Shown here: positions 13,800-60,960 of the stretch, piece by piece
Layout of the letters: every line of letters starts with the position of its first letter
Position numbering within the stretch: position 1 is the stretch's first letter
DNA from: Echinococcus granulosus
Taxonomy: Eukaryota > Platyhelminthes > Cestoda > Cyclophyllidea > Taeniidae
DNA length: 64,000 bases
NCBI RefSeq assembly: GCF_000524195.1
Contig: NW_020170395.1
Location: 246,908-310,907 of the forward strand
Reading direction: 5' to 3'
Program-made: the position numbers and the translations under genes
Notes under the pieces: model-generated
Told to the model about the DNA's origin: nothing
The model's database searches: none
The model's input: only the letters and a program-made list of their open reading frames with translations

Positions 13800-14440
13800 A
13801 CCGCAGCGTCACTGATCCGCCTTTTCAATTCTACTGGATCCGGTGTTTAGTCGTGTTTTGGAACTGGATTTGAGGGTAGGAGAGTATGCTGGTCATCACG
13901 CGTGTCCATAGCTGGTCGTAGGGAATGTTAGCTTAAAAGCAGATTCATAAAAATAAGACCAAGTTCAAAGTAGATTCGTGGGGATAAGTTATAGCCTTTA
14001 TTCCCCCTTGCCAATTCATTCCCACATCAGTGCTGCCCAGCCATGGCTATCTGGGTTCCATCCAGCTGGTAAAGAGGTGGAGGAGGTCTTTTGCGTTCAC
14101 TTGATTGACATNNNNNNNNNNNNNNNNNNNNNNNNNNNNNNNNNNNNNNNNNNNNNNNNNNNNNNNNNNNNNNNNNNNNNNNNNNNNNNNNNNNNNNNNN
14201 NNNNNNNNNNNACAGCTAGTATCACTCAAGTTATTACTATCTTTCCTGTAGATCTCCAGATTGGGGTAGATACTGAAGGTGGATGTCATTTTTAGCCCTT
14301 CTGCTAGGGTTTAGCACGGATTTTCCTGCACAAGGCACATGCCCTTATTCTATCATTTTAGGTTTAGCAGTTAATAATAGAATTCAGGGTATTTGTCCTT
14401 TAGTATCAGATTTGCTAGCTGCTGCCACCAATGTAGTGCT
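13800..14440 (+). mobile_element. TRIM-like core fragment, copy 3
   Basis: Matches the core of the composite repeats (CTACTGGATCCGG, CAGTGCTGCCCAGCCATGG..., GGTTTAGCAGTTAATAATAG) and runs into a likely terminal-unit start TGTAGTGCTC at about 14431. The N gap 14112-14211 lies inside it. No matching terminal unit is clear upstream. Confidence 0.5.
14112..14211. other. Assembly gap (100 N)
   Basis: Exactly 100 N, a fixed-size scaffold gap. It interrupts a repeat core, a common cause of assembly breaks. Confidence 0.99.
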
Positions 14441-17400
14441 CTGACTTGACTTTCTAGCGAAGAAGTCCCCTTAAGCTGCAAAAGATGTCCAAGCTCGTGC
14501 TCCATTGGGCATTAAAGTGTTGTCATCAGTTTAAAACTGAGGTGGCGCAGTGCCGATTAGTATCTAGTGACCGGGCAAACCGGACGCCGAATCATTCGAA
14601 TCACTCCAGATTCGAAGCCGTCAATCACTCCATTTGAGATGCCTTTAAAAAGGGATTGAGAACAAGTATGACTGAACCACTAAGGCTCTCTGTTAAGGTT
14701 AACAATCAAGGACTTTACGACCGATGTTAACAGAGTCCACATGGCCAAAGCCCGCAGGTATTTTAGCTATAGTGTCGAGACTGTAATCAAAAGTAATGTC
14801 GGTCCTTTTATGGTTGTAAAAAGATGAATATTGCGCTTCTTAAACCACCCTTCACATCGATGGCGTCACATCAACGTATATGAGCTCCGGCTCTTTATCA
14901 TTTGATAATAGCTGGTGGTATTAAGCCGCGTTGCGAACAGATTGGCTGAGGTTGAACAGTAAAATAGGCATAGGATTTTGATGTTCAGAGGATAACTGCA
15001 CACTTTAATTGTTTAATATCAAAACGGTGATGTAAGCACATGAAAATGGATTGCCTGTAGAGCACCGTAATTTTCGCTTTTATCTTTTGTTCCATTTAAA
15101 TAAATTTCTTCTTACTAAAATTGTCACATATGTGTGACGGAGAGGCTTCTATGGGAAGTTTCGATCTACAGCTTAGGGTCACATGGAAGCTGCTGTTTAA
15201 GGGTGTGTTAGCCATATCCTACAAGGTGTAGCGACAAATTTTTTTATGTATTCAAAAAGTGTAACCTCTGGACTGCGGTACTCAATTTCCCTCCGGGGCC
15301 TTTATGCGAAAAGGGGCATGGTTTCTTTCGGAAATACTTTGTGTGCACTACATTGGCTGAAATCAGATAGCTTGCTGACTTTGTTTTCCCTCTATAAACC
15401 GATTACTGAGGTGGTGCTTTCGCCAGTCAAAGGAAAAAAAGCATTTCAGAGGAAAAATCATGAAATCATACAGCCATTTCTAGAGTCACAATCATTGCCG
15501 GATTTTGACAAAAGTTAATTAGAAATGATAAATCCTTTCACAAAGGATTGGTTGATTGAAAGAAATCGTAGATTAAGCGATCTCTTATGGAGAGCTGACA
15601 AAGCAACAATAAAAAAGGTAATTTCCTCCCTTAAGAACAATAATATCACCCACTTCACATAACAAATAACCGGCAACAACTACTTGCGAGAAATAATACG
15701 GAAACGGCAAGGGCCGATGAATTTTATTAGCCTCAGAGACAGTAACGTGGCGGCTAGCTTTGATGTTCTCAGAATTTATGACCCAACTCAACTGTATTGT
15801 CATGTGGTTATGGGTCATCGAAGGCCATTGGTTACCCGCTGATCAAATGGAATTACTGGACAAATATGCTCCATGACTATCCCTACTGGGAAGGGCTAAC
15901 TTTGTTGTAAAGGGGAGCAGGTAAAGGCGACTTGAAAGCTCATTCATTCTTGTACCGTGAACAGTTTCTTTTTATTCTAAACTTGTACAAGGCATTTGAA
16001 GGCTTGCTCACTTCTGTGGTAGAATAGCAAAGTCAGTGATTAGTTTAGGTCTGCTAAAATTGATTTTGAGAAAAATTTTGGGGAAGTGGGAATGTTCATC
16101 TTTAATACCATTACTATGGGCATTTTTTGATCAAGTAATTTTGTTTCAAAAGGCCATTAACTATAAACACATAATAGAGTGCAATGAATATTTTGTCAGA
16201 GATTCGCATTTGTTCCTGAACGTTTATTTTTTCCCCGTAATAACTTCCCTGCTTAATCCACATTTTTCCTGATCATTTATTGCACATTAGTGAACAAATA
16301 CCCCCAAAAAACTGTTGTTATTATAAAAGGGACCTACCCAATGGAGATGTCGAAGTATGCATACGCGCTAATCATGCCCTCACCCCCCAAAAATACTTTC
16401 TTGCTCAAGTTTCTGAAAATTTTAAGCGATGACCCATCTCTAAACCTTCCAGAGAGTCATAATTTCGCCTAATCCTGCCTGATGGACTATGTCCAGTAGA
16501 GACGCCCTCTAACTACCGATAGTACCTCAGGCACCAAGGTTAATCAGTTTATACAAGTACGAGCAAATGGGATCACTCAGACGTAGACGCATTCTCCGCA
16601 CCTCTCTAACCTTTGCCCCACGCGAACGCTGATTGTACATCCGGTGCGTGCTTATTATGTTGGTCAATAAAGACATTCGCCCTATAGTCTTTGTCTGGCA
16701 CTTATCTGGTTGGAGGCCTCAATAGGATCCAAACAACTTCGTCGTAGAAGGGAAGGTCATAAAATATGAAACTCTTTTCGTAATGGCTGTAGACAAATTT
16801 TATAACTAGTGGTGCTCCAGTTTATAAAGGTCAACCTATGTGGAATCCCAAAAAATTCTTGAAGTGCTTTCGGAATGCCAAGTAACCAGTCACAGGAGGT
16901 TTCATAAAATACTGTTGGCTTTTGAATAGGCACCAATGCCATCTGCAATCTTAGTTTTTCCAAAGAGACACAAACTTCACAATCTTGTAAACTGCGCCTT
17001 GACCAACCTTTCGGTCTACAGAAACACAAATGACTGACTACAACCATCGGTTTTCTACCAACTGTCCATTTTATCTGCTTAGCAGGGAAAATATGACCCA
17101 GGCCAATACGGAGGGTGAGAGTGAGAATGAGGTGAGGTAAGTGAGCATTTTCCTCTCTCCCATCCTAGAATGAAGTGTGGTATCAATTGCTCTCACGGGT
17201 GGGTTCCACACCTTGGAGTCAGTCTTGTGTTGTGTTATACGAAGCTTTGCCTCCCTCTGGTTCACTAGTTTCCAACCGTGTTTCATGACTAAGTTTTGCA
17301 GTAGAAACTATCTCGTCCTCATTAACTGACCATCTCATGAAGCAAACCTACGTTTGAGGCTCAGCTTTTGACCTGAGGTAATTTTACCGAGAGTTTTACT

Positions 17401-18807
17401 ACATAACGGTACAAATAACCGAGAAACGATGGAGAGCGTAATAAAGGGCACTGGACTGGCAGAGTGATTCATAACAAGGATTTCTGGCATAGGTAAACCA
17501 TGACTTTTACAAGCTCCTACATGTCACAAGTTTTTGTCACAAAATATAAAAGCTGTAAGAACTAGTCCGCTCCTTTGATTCCTGATCCCAAATATTTAAG
17601 TGGAAAAATATATATAAGCTTTAAAGTTTACTAGTCAAGGAGGCTGTCACTTATTACGTTAGTAGTTTCGGGGACCCTGGAAAAACGTCGGAATGTTAGC
17701 TCTTCATAATTAAAGTTAGCATCTATCCAGCGAAATATCTCAGCAAATTAGGTTTATTTTACAATCTTCACACTTAAAACCACTAAAAATACAAGGAGCA
17801 CTTCACCATAGCCAAGAACAGGCGACCCAAACAACTATGCAGATGTGTCTTGAGACCCACAGTGAACATGTTAGAGCCTGCTCAAGATGTCTCCCCTCAA
17901 ACGAAATTTTCTGCTCACACATACAACCCAGACAACGAAGGTACGAAGTACCAAAAAGTGCGCTAATCATAAGAACATGCACCGGTTTTAATTTGCGTTT
18001 TCTTGCAATGGCGCCAAATGTGAATACTTTGAAGTGACATTCAGCGTAAGTCATTGTCGACATGAGATTGTTGCGACTGCGAGGTTTAAAACTGGCAGTT
18101 TTTGATGCCCTCTCAAAGTTCCTGATATTTGGACCCGGCAATGCCAAAATTTTTTAAAAACACCGATCTGTTGTGTCTTCCAAGAAAAACCCAATGAAGA
18201 TAAGTATGCCTCAGTTAGACATAACGCGGTTAAATAAAATTTGTAGGAACAAAGTAGGCTCGGAGCAGGTTTCTCCAGTTTTCAGTCCAACTTTAAAATA
18301 CACAATTTTGGAGATTGTTATGCACAACAACAGTATTGGAAGGATTGCAGTGCGAATACATTCACTAGAACACCGGCCACTCATTTGATGAGCTACTCCT
18401 GGGAAAAGGGGCAATAATGAACGAGGACATAAGTGAATGGAAAAAACCTTCCTCGATTAGTGTTGGGAGAAAAATGGCAGTCAGCTAAAAGGATGCACTA
18501 AAATGTAATGGCAAGATAATGTGATAATGCTGCCCTAAATATTAAATATCAGGTCGGTTGTGTGTGGATTAGGGGGAAGCGCGGTATCCCCAGTGGTGGG
18601 ATTGGAGACAAGACAATTCTTAATACAGGGGTAGTCTGCATGGAGCTCGTCTGCCTCATGCGTTGTGTGGTTTGGGCTAGTGAGCGGTCCATAGTCCCAG
18701 GCGTCTTGACTGGCTGCCGGGAATAGGGATGCGATTTTCCTTGAGCTCCTACTTCACTTACATGGGACAGCAGTATCGAAAGTATTTAGTGCAAAAGACG
18801 TGTTACA

Positions 18808-18962
18808 CACAATACTTTAATTACTTGCTCAACTCTTCTTTTTGGTTTTGGTTGCAATTTACCTGGGCGGCATGGTCTTCGGGCCATGTCAGTAGTACTC
18901 CCAGCCCCTGTGCACTAACATTTTCTTCTTCTGACCTCAAGGAGGTCTTGGGGCGCTGCGTA
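18808..18962 (-). repeat. Solo terminal-repeat unit (solo-LTR-like)
   Basis: Carries the family blocks AATACTTTAATT, GGGCGGCATGGTCTTCGGGC, CATG(T/C)CAGTAG and GGGGCGCTGCG. It is shorter than other copies through an internal loss. It lies outside any recognised gene, 3.6 kb downstream of the copine stop. Confidence 0.6.
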
Positions 18963-21459
18963 TGATTGAAAGCCGAACACGATCTCCGTAAAACCCTACT
19001 GTTATGAAGCCTTAAAGAGATGAAAAGTAAAGATTTAGGGAAAAAGGTTTGGGTGATAAACCCGATCTATCGCGGTAATTTAGTAATAGCCTACAAATAG
19101 CTCCCATGAACGAAACTGCCATTTCTCATCACACACCATCAACAAAGCTCCACACCAAAAAACAAACTTGGTAGATCCCTTCCATAGGCATCAGCTCCAA
19201 ATTCTTACTAATTGCCTGATATAATTACAGTTTATACTTTTCCTATATTTCCAAATAAAAGTGAAATTAAATGATTGAGCGTCAAATATTCAGGGAGCCC
19301 ACTTTTCTCCTTTTGAAGTGGACTTCTTCAAAATTGAATTGCATTAAGAATGGACGCTTAATATTCCACGCGATGTACATCAAAATGGCTCAAATTTTGT
19401 AAATTTTATTTGGTAAATGAGTCATTCTTCAAAGTAGTGCCAATTGCACAGCACCAGCTGGGCTGCAGTGATAAAACTAACGATTCCAGCAACGCACCTT
19501 GTGAATTATTTTACCAGGCAGTTTCGCATGTTATCCTACTGTCCCACTTGATTTTTGGTGCTTTGTGTTTGACTGGCGGCGAGATCAAAACAACACTGCT
19601 GAAAGCTTTTTAAATGGGGAAGCGTTTTTCCATAATACACTGCCAGAAATCGCTCCCCAAACTGCTTCTCCGAACGCTAGGCAACTTAGTAAATGGGAGC
19701 CCAAACTGGAAACATTTGTACAATATAAATGTGAAACTTTGACGTTCATTACTAGGGGGTAGTCTTGCCAATGCCATTGGACAACTCACACCTCACGAAC
19801 ATGTACCGCCAAGGCGTGTCACATGATGTCAATAGATCAAACAACTGATCTGCCCCCATGGGTGAAAGTTAAAACTTGATACAGTCTGTGCAACAGTCGA
19901 ATAATATGGAATTTGTTTAAAGGTTTTGTTTCAGCCAATCATGGGATACCAGTGGGTGCAGTTTGGACTTTGAAACTATGCCACTCCTTTTTTCGCGTTG
20001 TTGCCCGCTCTAACATTTAAAAAAAACCCGTTATTCGCCCACTTTTGTGTCCTCAGTTAACATCAAAGATCGTTTAGTATAACTGGACGTTTTTTTTTTC
20101 AAGAAAAGTTGATTCGCTTAACGGGCTCTGGATAAATATAAATGAGGACTATGTAGCGTTCTGAGCCTGGTGGCGTTTTACTCAATTCCCTGTCATGTAT
20201 CGCAGCATCCAAGCCACTCTCGCAGAAGTGCTGAGACGTGGGAGTGTCGCAGAAAGTATAACACTCTCGCATGGCGAGGTTGAGGAGCCATAGGCAAGGC
20301 GGCCGACGTAGTCAGAGATACAACTGTAACTTTACCACATGGCTCCAGCAACAGTTGAGTGTGGTTCACGAAGCCCTACATGATCACCTGAAAAATGCCT
20401 TGGTTTCCAGTTCATAATAATTTTGCATGGCCCAGTGGTTATCTCGAGGAAACTTGAATTCCAGCAAACTGGGTCAACCTAGGTGTGACTTTGCATGGTG
20501 GAGGTAAAAATTCCGTTCTTGCCCTCGTGTTGCGATGGTTTGCATGACCTTGCCCGCAGTCAAAGATGCAAAGGACAGTATCAGCCTCAAAAACAAAGTG
20601 AAGTCTTCCTACGATGCAATTAGAGCAAATAAAAAAAGAAGACAAGGCGAAAACACTCCTTTGAAATAGCAAGCAGCTGTGATTTTGCGTCTTTAGGTTC
20701 CTTTTAATTAGGTAATTAAGGTGCCTTTTTGGCATTTCTAGGCGATGAAGTTGTACATCTCCAAAATAAACTTCTCTGCTATTCCCTCATCGCTACAGTT
20801 AGATTCCAACTCTTTCGTTACACGAAATCAACAACTCCAGTGCTCATTCCACTTCCTAAATGTAGAAAACAACCAAGAATTCTTGTTCGGGAAAGCTGAC
20901 TTTATGTAGTAAAGATAACAACTGTTTTGCATAAAGGCTGATTGTCATGTAGGAAAAAAGGTGCTTCTTCAATTAGGGAGAGCAGAACGCTTATTGATAT
21001 CATTCCTGTTGACAGTTATTATTTGTGACAACTCCTCTATCAAATTATAATATTAAAAGGCTTTTAGATGATACACATGGAAGGCATTTTCCTCCACTTA
21101 TTTGTGGGAAGCGTTGGTAGTTATGAAGGAATCTCATATCATCTCTGCTACTTCGTTGTACTTCTGCGATCTTGATGCGTACTGTTGAGACTACCGGCGG
21201 GGAACTTTAATTTAGCTTATTAATAAATTCTACGAGTGATTAATGGTGGGATTTGATGGATGGGTACAGGGTGTAGTCCCCGCGTTCCTGTGAAGATGTT
21301 TCGAGAAATACGCTTCTGCTTACATCACATAAGTGGTGACTGGAACTTGCAGAGATTGAAGAATATGGGTAGGTAAGTGTACAGCTAAAACGAATATCAG
21401 CCCGTCGCATAAGTTCCTCTCCTACTGAGGGCCAATCTTGGCGCTCGACAAGAGTACTT

Positions 21460-21890
21460 CTACGTCAGGCATCACAATGTAATTGGTGCTTTCAAAGACC
21501 ACTGACGAGCTAAGAACAAAGCTTGTGCATCAATTTTCTGCGCATTAGAGATGGATATTGTAGGTTCCCATGGTTCCACAATCACATCTCTCTTTTGAAC
21601 TGCATAGCTAGGATGAATTACACGCTAATCGCTATTTGTGGGGATTTTTTCCCTAAAAGCCGAACCTTCAGTAAAATATATGTATATAAGAAGGCTCCGT
21701 TGTTGATACTTAGTATCTATCTTAGTAATGGTTCACTCATTGCTAGCCTGTCGTATTCACCCAAATTGTTTGCTGCTCCAACAGGTTTTCTGGTGTAAGT
21801 CCCCTCAGATTTAGTGCTTAAATGGAATATCCAGAGGGCTAAAGTATGGTTGTTGGTCAAGTTGATCGAGCCCACTTGCCACTGTCCCAT
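21460..21890 (+). mobile_element. TRIM-like core fragment, copy 4
   Basis: Begins with GGCATCACAATGTAATTGGT, nearly identical to bases 3826-3845 of the first copy. Weaker similarity continues to the CCACTTGCCACTGTCCC region near 21876. No terminal units are recognised at its ends. Confidence 0.42.
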
Positions 21891-22251
21891 CTGAAGGCCT
21901 TATGAAATGTACGAGTCTGGATAGAAAATTGAGGCCAGACACTTGCAGAGGCTGGAAAACCAACGTATTTGAATGTACAATTACAATACATTATTTCCTT
22001 GCACGTCAATAAATGATCTTAGAGTGAAATAGTTCATTTTTACCAGAAGAGGATGCTCCATCTTGTCAATGGGGACTCGCCACTTTTGGGAAGGCTGGTC
22101 ATTTCTTTTTTTTAATAACTTGGTCTCTGTCGTGTCACTCTGGCTCTCGCAATAGGCCCGTCACCCAAATAAATTATCCAGTTGACATTGGTTATCTGGC
22201 ATTACAAAGGCACTGTAAAAAAAGTACTTTAAAAGTACTACTAAATGGACC

Positions 22252-22257
22252 TTTATT
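22252..22257 (-). terminator. Likely copine polyadenylation signal AATAAA
   Basis: AATAAA on the minus strand about 326 bases after the copine stop codon. It is the first canonical signal I noticed in that direction and would give a 3' UTR of about 350 bases. No transcript data support it. Confidence 0.45.
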
Positions 22258-22582
22258 AATTTAAAATATTGACATCCTGGCTTCCCTAGCGTGGGTGTTT
22301 TTGGTCCTCTTTAGACGGATGATCGGGGAGGACAGGCGTGATGCTGGACCGACATTGGAGGTCCACTCAACACTGTAGCAAAAGGCAGCGAGGAGTTACG
22401 ATAAGACGTCGCTCCAGTAGTCGATCATCAACGTAGCATTGAAAAAATATCTCTCACATACAACGTCCGTTAGATGGGGACTGTTCCAGAGGCGAAAATT
22501 CAGGCGCTATAAGAAATTAGGTCGGATTTGTTGTTTGAGCTGAGGCAATCAGTGAAGGGGGTGGAATGCTTATGGGTCAACC

Positions 22583-55272
<32,690 letters not shown>

Positions 55273-58200
55273 TATCGTGTCTCAATCGTTTAGGCTCAAG
55301 GTCATGATATCCACTTTCAGTGTGATAAATGAAGGATTTCAAATGATTTCATTAACAACTTAATTTGCTCATATGCAGATGCACAATGTTGTCCATACAA
55401 ATTCCAAAAAATCTTAGCATTCAGGTTCTAAAATATTCATTTTAATTATGCTTTCTTGGAAATCAATTGGCTTGTCTGCAGCATAATTAATATCTGCTTC
55501 CTAACTAAAAGCACACTTTAGGAAGGTATTGGTTATTCGCTAACTGCTCTGGTCCTGTTCCCAGACATTAAAAGGTTCGTAATACGAATGGCAGCTACCC
55601 GCGTTTCACCTTGAATGATTTTAGGTCATTGACATGATACACATTTGTATCCGTAATTAATCCTGAACCTAAGTTGCAATTCCAGGCCACGGTATGAGCA
55701 ATAACTTTTAGATACTGTGAATTCTCCTCGTACTCTATATACAATATGTTCTTAATCGTATAGGCAAGTTAGCATGGATGAGACCGCTTCTCCCCCCCAA
55801 TTTAAATTATACACTCTTCCAGGCCCTTTTTATGCCCTAGTAAGCTCAGCTGAGCTCTAGGCAGTATCTTTAACTAACTAGTTTTCCAGGGGCAATAGTT
55901 GAGCATCCATGGTGCTTTACGAAAAAAACTGCTTAATTACACCAGCTTTACCCCACATGGCACTCTAGATAGGCATTGCATCACTCCAGCCAACCACAAT
56001 GCGCTGTGGCTGCTCTAAAACCATTAAATCTAACGGGCTTCCACTTAACACGAACTATTTTGCAGCCCCACTATCGGCAGTGTTGAAGAATATGCGTGTG
56101 AGTCAACACTGTTATCGTGAATGAGCCAACAAGTGACCACATTGTGCATGATTTGACCGCTGAGATTGCTATTAAACCAACTTAGGCGATGGATTCAGTC
56201 TTTTAACCTCGAATAAGCAGTAAGATTTCCATATCTATGGCATCCGTCGAAGAGACCCTTTATACATATGTCCCCTCCAGTCAAACGCTTATTTGCCTGC
56301 AAAAAACATTTCGCATTTCGAATTATGAAACAGTGTAGCTTTCCGAGAGATTGGAAGCTAGTCATAATCGGGCTTACCCAACTAAATTCGGGTATTGAAT
56401 CACGATTCGTTTTAAATGAAAACCCTAAACAGACGTAAAAACCGCCAGATTGATAGAACACTGATCAAGGTCGTACACATTTGCCACAAAGTTACCTTCT
56501 CGGCACCAACTTGACTGTTTGCGCCGTGTGCAATTGCTTGGAAGGTAGTAAATGTGGGAATATCTCTACCCCCTTGGCACCCACTTATAGGAGACTAACA
56601 ACAAAAATCAAGGGGAGGAATGCCCACTTGGATCCGTTCTTAATTCCATTCGGTTTTCAATAACTCATTTAAATTAATTTAATGTGGTGTGTTGCGGTGC
56701 GATTCAATGCCCACCCGAGGCAGTATTGCATCTGCCGCTATTCGACTTCCAGCAAGGCAGTGGTACTTGTACACCCAACCCTTGTAAGGTTACGACTATT
56801 CGCCACCTTCCCAGGAAGAGCGTCTCGAGTCAAATCACATGCTTAAGCGCAAGTTGTAGCCCCTACCCAATTCCCCAAGGACATTATAGGGGCAACTGTT
56901 TAGAGGAACACGGAGGGGCTGCTGACGCAGATGGCACTAGTCGGGCCCCATGCCACTAATGTAGAGACCGATGTGTTAAGAAGTCCAAAAGTCATTCTGT
57001 TAGTAAGTGACAGCCAGTAGAAGTGTTCAACGTGAAAATATTACCCGTTCTTGTCAATTTTGCAAGAAAGTGGTACACTTAGCGATTGCGGCCCACCTTT
57101 TACAAGGTATTTATACCTGACTTGCTACCATCTTTGTGAAATAACACCGACAAATTATGGAGCGCTTGAGGCAACCACTCCCATTCCATCCTGCATAAAA
57201 TAAAAGAGAAGACAACACGAAGTGAGGAGAACTTTCACCAGGGCTGTATATTACAAAAAGCCACGAATTCCCTTATTCCTCGCATGCAAAGAAAATATAC
57301 AAACAACATAGTATGAGGGTGGCCACCGTGTCACTCAGAAACCGAGCAAATGGGGAAGGGTAGCGGAGCAGAAGAAAGTAAGAGTTAGACGAGGATTGAA
57401 AGACATTATTGTATGATGGTAAAATAGTAACAACAATGCTGAATAGGTGTATGGCAGTACTAAAATAATAAATATTAAGCTAGGGTCGAAATAAAGCCAA
57501 AATATTAGCAGCGATGCATGGAAGTATAGGGAGTGAGTCAGCGTGTCCAAAAAAGAAAAAAAAAATAAAACTGCCTTATTGATGAGGCATCGGAGGAACC
57601 GGGTGACTCCCGTTTCGAATTAGGATCGCATGCTCCTCTATCGTTCTGTGAAATCAGATGGAAAAGGATCAACATAAATAAACAGATGTTCGTATAAACA
57701 CGAGAAGTACGTCAGTGCATAGGGGCATAATAAACGACTATAGACGGCTGACTAGTAAACCAGTGCTAGGATGGGGCATCCGTCGCGTGACTAGACCGCG
57801 CTAAGTGGTCCCACGAGAATTAAAGAAAATTTGGAACGGAAAACCGATTGACAATCTAAGAAAACAGACCGGCCCCATAAACAATAAAAATTAACTACTG
57901 AGACCAGAGTTCGTGGACATTCCCAACAGACAGGAGAGAATGATAAGGGAATAGTATTCAGTGATGGTTTAAGATTTGTTAAAGAATAAATTTTCAAAGA
58001 ACTTTAAGTACTTGAGATGAGTAGGTGGTTGCAACCTACTAGCACCTATTTGTTCCATCGGAATCCAAAGAGATGTTTAATATAACCAATTGCATCCAAC
58101 CACATCACCAATAGACTGGTTGAGTAGAAAAGAGTAAAATAGAGGAGAGGTTTTGGTCTCAAAATTTCAAATTATTGCCATAGTAGAACAGTAATACATT

Positions 58201-60842
58201 TGGACTCGCCCAAAACTGAGGCAGCCGAAAAGGCAGAAATTACACGAAGAACTAGCCAGTGACAAAAATGGCTGCATCAGTGTTGCCAGTGGAGGAGGAC
58301 ACAATTGAGAACCTTCGAATCGGCAATCGGGACTTCGAGTCATCAAGCGAAACGGTGCCTCGTATTACCGGCGCGTATTCGTTTGCAAACTGATACCAGA
58401 AAGCCCTTTTTTCAAAGTAGGAAATCAAGCACGGAATGGCAAAATATTTTGATGAGAGCTGTCAAAAAGTAAAAGCTACATTTCGCTCCCCGACTCTGTG
58501 CTGAGAGACTTTTGCGGAAAAGGAGATTACAGTGAAAGACGGAGCAGGTCCACTAGCAAATTTTATCTAGTAAGACTGCACCACACGGAATGAAATCATT
58601 TCTGTCATCCATCAGTTTTATGGATGTTTCGCATTATCAGGACGTCTATTTTTGACGAGGCACAAGCATACCATCATTTCTTCTCGTACGAGCGACATAG
58701 TAAGATCACCCCACCCAGGCCTCTCTGATGTGGAGTAATTTACGGGCTCATCGGAACATGGGGTGTGCAAACACTGGAATGATGCCATTTTGATAACCAC
58801 AAGTGGGTGTGCGTGTGCATACAAATCGACTAGTCAGATCCGCACCTTCAACAGTCGGTGTCAGGGGATGAAAGCACCGGAAAAAGTGACCAAATTGCGT
58901 AGCAGCACCTACCTTACGATTGATCCACAAATTATTAGGCGTAATTGCGGAGTTTGGTTAAACATCACGCGCTTAAGTTGCTAATTTTTTTATATACAAA
59001 ATTCTACGTTGGCATTTCGGTAACTACAGCTGCAACTCACCAGCCATTATGTGAGCTGAAAAGAAGTCCTCTACATTAGCATGTCTGACTGCGGCTATAG
59101 AGATGCCTCAAGAAGCTACAAAGAAAGTAGCGATAGGATTTGTCAATCTTTTTGTAAGTGTTCAGCCCAACCATCCACGCAGAGGAAAGAAATCAAGCTG
59201 TTTGGTTTGGCATCGAGATGTCACGCAAATCGGCTCGAGATGAAGAAAAAGGATGGGTCATAGGAATGAATACAATTTCCAAAATTCCACAAATGGTGAT
59301 CGGGACATTGCTTTGTCGCTACACAGTAAACGACATGGTAGCCATTCAGTGCTATTGTAAGGTGACTAAAGAATTTTGTGCGATTTCAGAGTGAGCATTT
59401 AAAGGTTCAAGAAGTTCCAAGAAATATTGTACTCATTGTAATACTATTAAATTTTCTACCCGTCCTTTCCTTACGGGACATGCATGTTCCACTGTTTTAC
59501 AGCACTGCCAACAGAACCCAAGTAGAAAAACCTAGCTTTAGCCACTAACACTTCAACTCAAAATTACTTCCGATCTACTTCAGCCTGTTTCGTCACTGAC
59601 AGTAGTCAACTCTTGCCTGTTACAGAGTGGAAATGATCGATTCACTGAAATTAACTGATTTACGAAAAGAAAGAAAGAAACGGGTGGATAGAGGAGAAGC
59701 GAAGGTCAATAAGCAGGAAATCGTTAGTACCACTCTTTTGCTTGATGAAATAGCTTTCTAATCTTGTCGCAGCACACGACTCATTAAAGAGGCTCTTGAA
59801 AGGTAGTCTGCACAGTGATAAAAGGTGCTCATCGGCGCCACGTCTGACCCACCTATCCTTGTCACTAGGAGTGATTGATCTATCTCTACAGTTTGCACGA
59901 CTATGATTTAAGAAAACTTATTCCACCTGAAGAAATCCTACAGGGATACAAGAATAGTGAAATGGAATCATTAAAAAGTTTGCTTCTTTTGGTAGTGTAT
60001 TCTTGCTTCTGACTTACTATGTAAAAAAATATTACGCTGAAGACTTCGTTCACCATGCATTTTTCTTTCTACGATCGACGCCTTCGCCGCTAGAATCTGT
60101 GGACAAGCTTATTCTTTTAGGCGAATAAACAAACGTCCAAAATGTCGAATAGCTCACTGACTGCCACCTTATGCCACGGCTAGTCAAGTCGTGAAATCCT
60201 ACTGGTACTTAAAGCATAGACGTGTTTTCTTGGCACAGCTCAAACGGAAGGCAATCGAAACAGCTAGAGTGGGCGATCATACCAAATTGTTAAAAAGGCT
60301 TGGAGGAGAATATAGGCAGGCGAAAATACGCGCAAATAGAATGAAGGAAATTTCAGGAATCAACAAGAATAAACAGCGCCATTAAATTAAGGCAGAGACT
60401 TCTGGAAACAAACCAATTTCAACGGCTGTTATTAAAACGATGAATAGAAGGTCAGAAGGGGAACCGTTGTAGTGGTTTTAAAAACTACAGATTGTAAGAA
60501 AATGTATGAAAAAAGGGTGTCCACTCTGCCGCAAGGCGCCACAAAACCATAGGAGCAATTAAAGTAACTTAAATAAAAGCCGACTTTTAACCTTTCGGTA
60601 AAAACTTTCCTGACACGTCCACTTTGGAGAGACTTGGGTGGACAAATAAATTTACGCTTGGAAACGTAAAAGGCCAAAAGGGGCCAGCAGTTTAAGAGCT
60701 AAAATAGCCTGCGAAAAAGCCCATTTTAACAGAAAAGATGGAGCGCTACTGACAAGAGACTAGGTTCTTCACCTAATCAACCAGTGAGTCAGAATTAGCT
60801 GCAGAGTGAAAACCGATGGAAGAGATGAGCAGATGGATGAAT
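55273..60842. other. Intergenic between coiled-coil gene and copine
   Basis: Should contain the copine promoter and the 3' end of the coiled-coil gene. I recognise no core promoter motif. A GC-richer patch at 56680-56960 is open for 91 codons on the plus strand without a recognisable product, and 58268-58396 is a 42-codon ATG frame of unknown status. Confidence 0.5.
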
Positions 60843-60960
60843 TTACCGCCAATTAGCCACAGAATCGCGAACCACAGTGGCGTGATGAATAACCTGGCTC
60901 TCCAGCGAGTCGATTTCCTGTTGTAGGCGATTCAAATAACTGCTGACACGTAACAGAGGC
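60843..60960 (-). CDS. Coiled-coil protein, last recognised exon
   Basis: Encodes PLLRVSSYLNRLQQEIDSLE...VVRDSVANW. The acceptor is TATTTTTTAG. The frame reads CGG TAA at its end. The same bases form a possible donor GTAAAT (exon end 60847), whose nearest acceptor (CTCTGCAG, 48-base intron) would also give Arg then TAA. The protein end is therefore the same either way. Confidence 0.82.

Larger units (their letters stand above)
14441..22251. other. Intergenic, no gene recognised
   Basis: Holds one solo terminal unit (18808-18962) and one core fragment (21460-21890). A GC-richer stretch at 16490-16700 has an AATAAAG but no supporting frame, and 20196-20294 is a short 32-codon ATG frame without relatives that I know. 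The rest is unremarkable. Confidence 0.45.

Noticed and set aside
13978..14295. Open frames spanning the N run (also at 38058-38426)
   Set aside because: They exist only because N codons do not stop a frame; the flanks are repeat or intron.
20196..20294. ATG frame of 32 codons with GC-rich content
   Set aside because: No splice site or relative recognised; cannot be told from chance.
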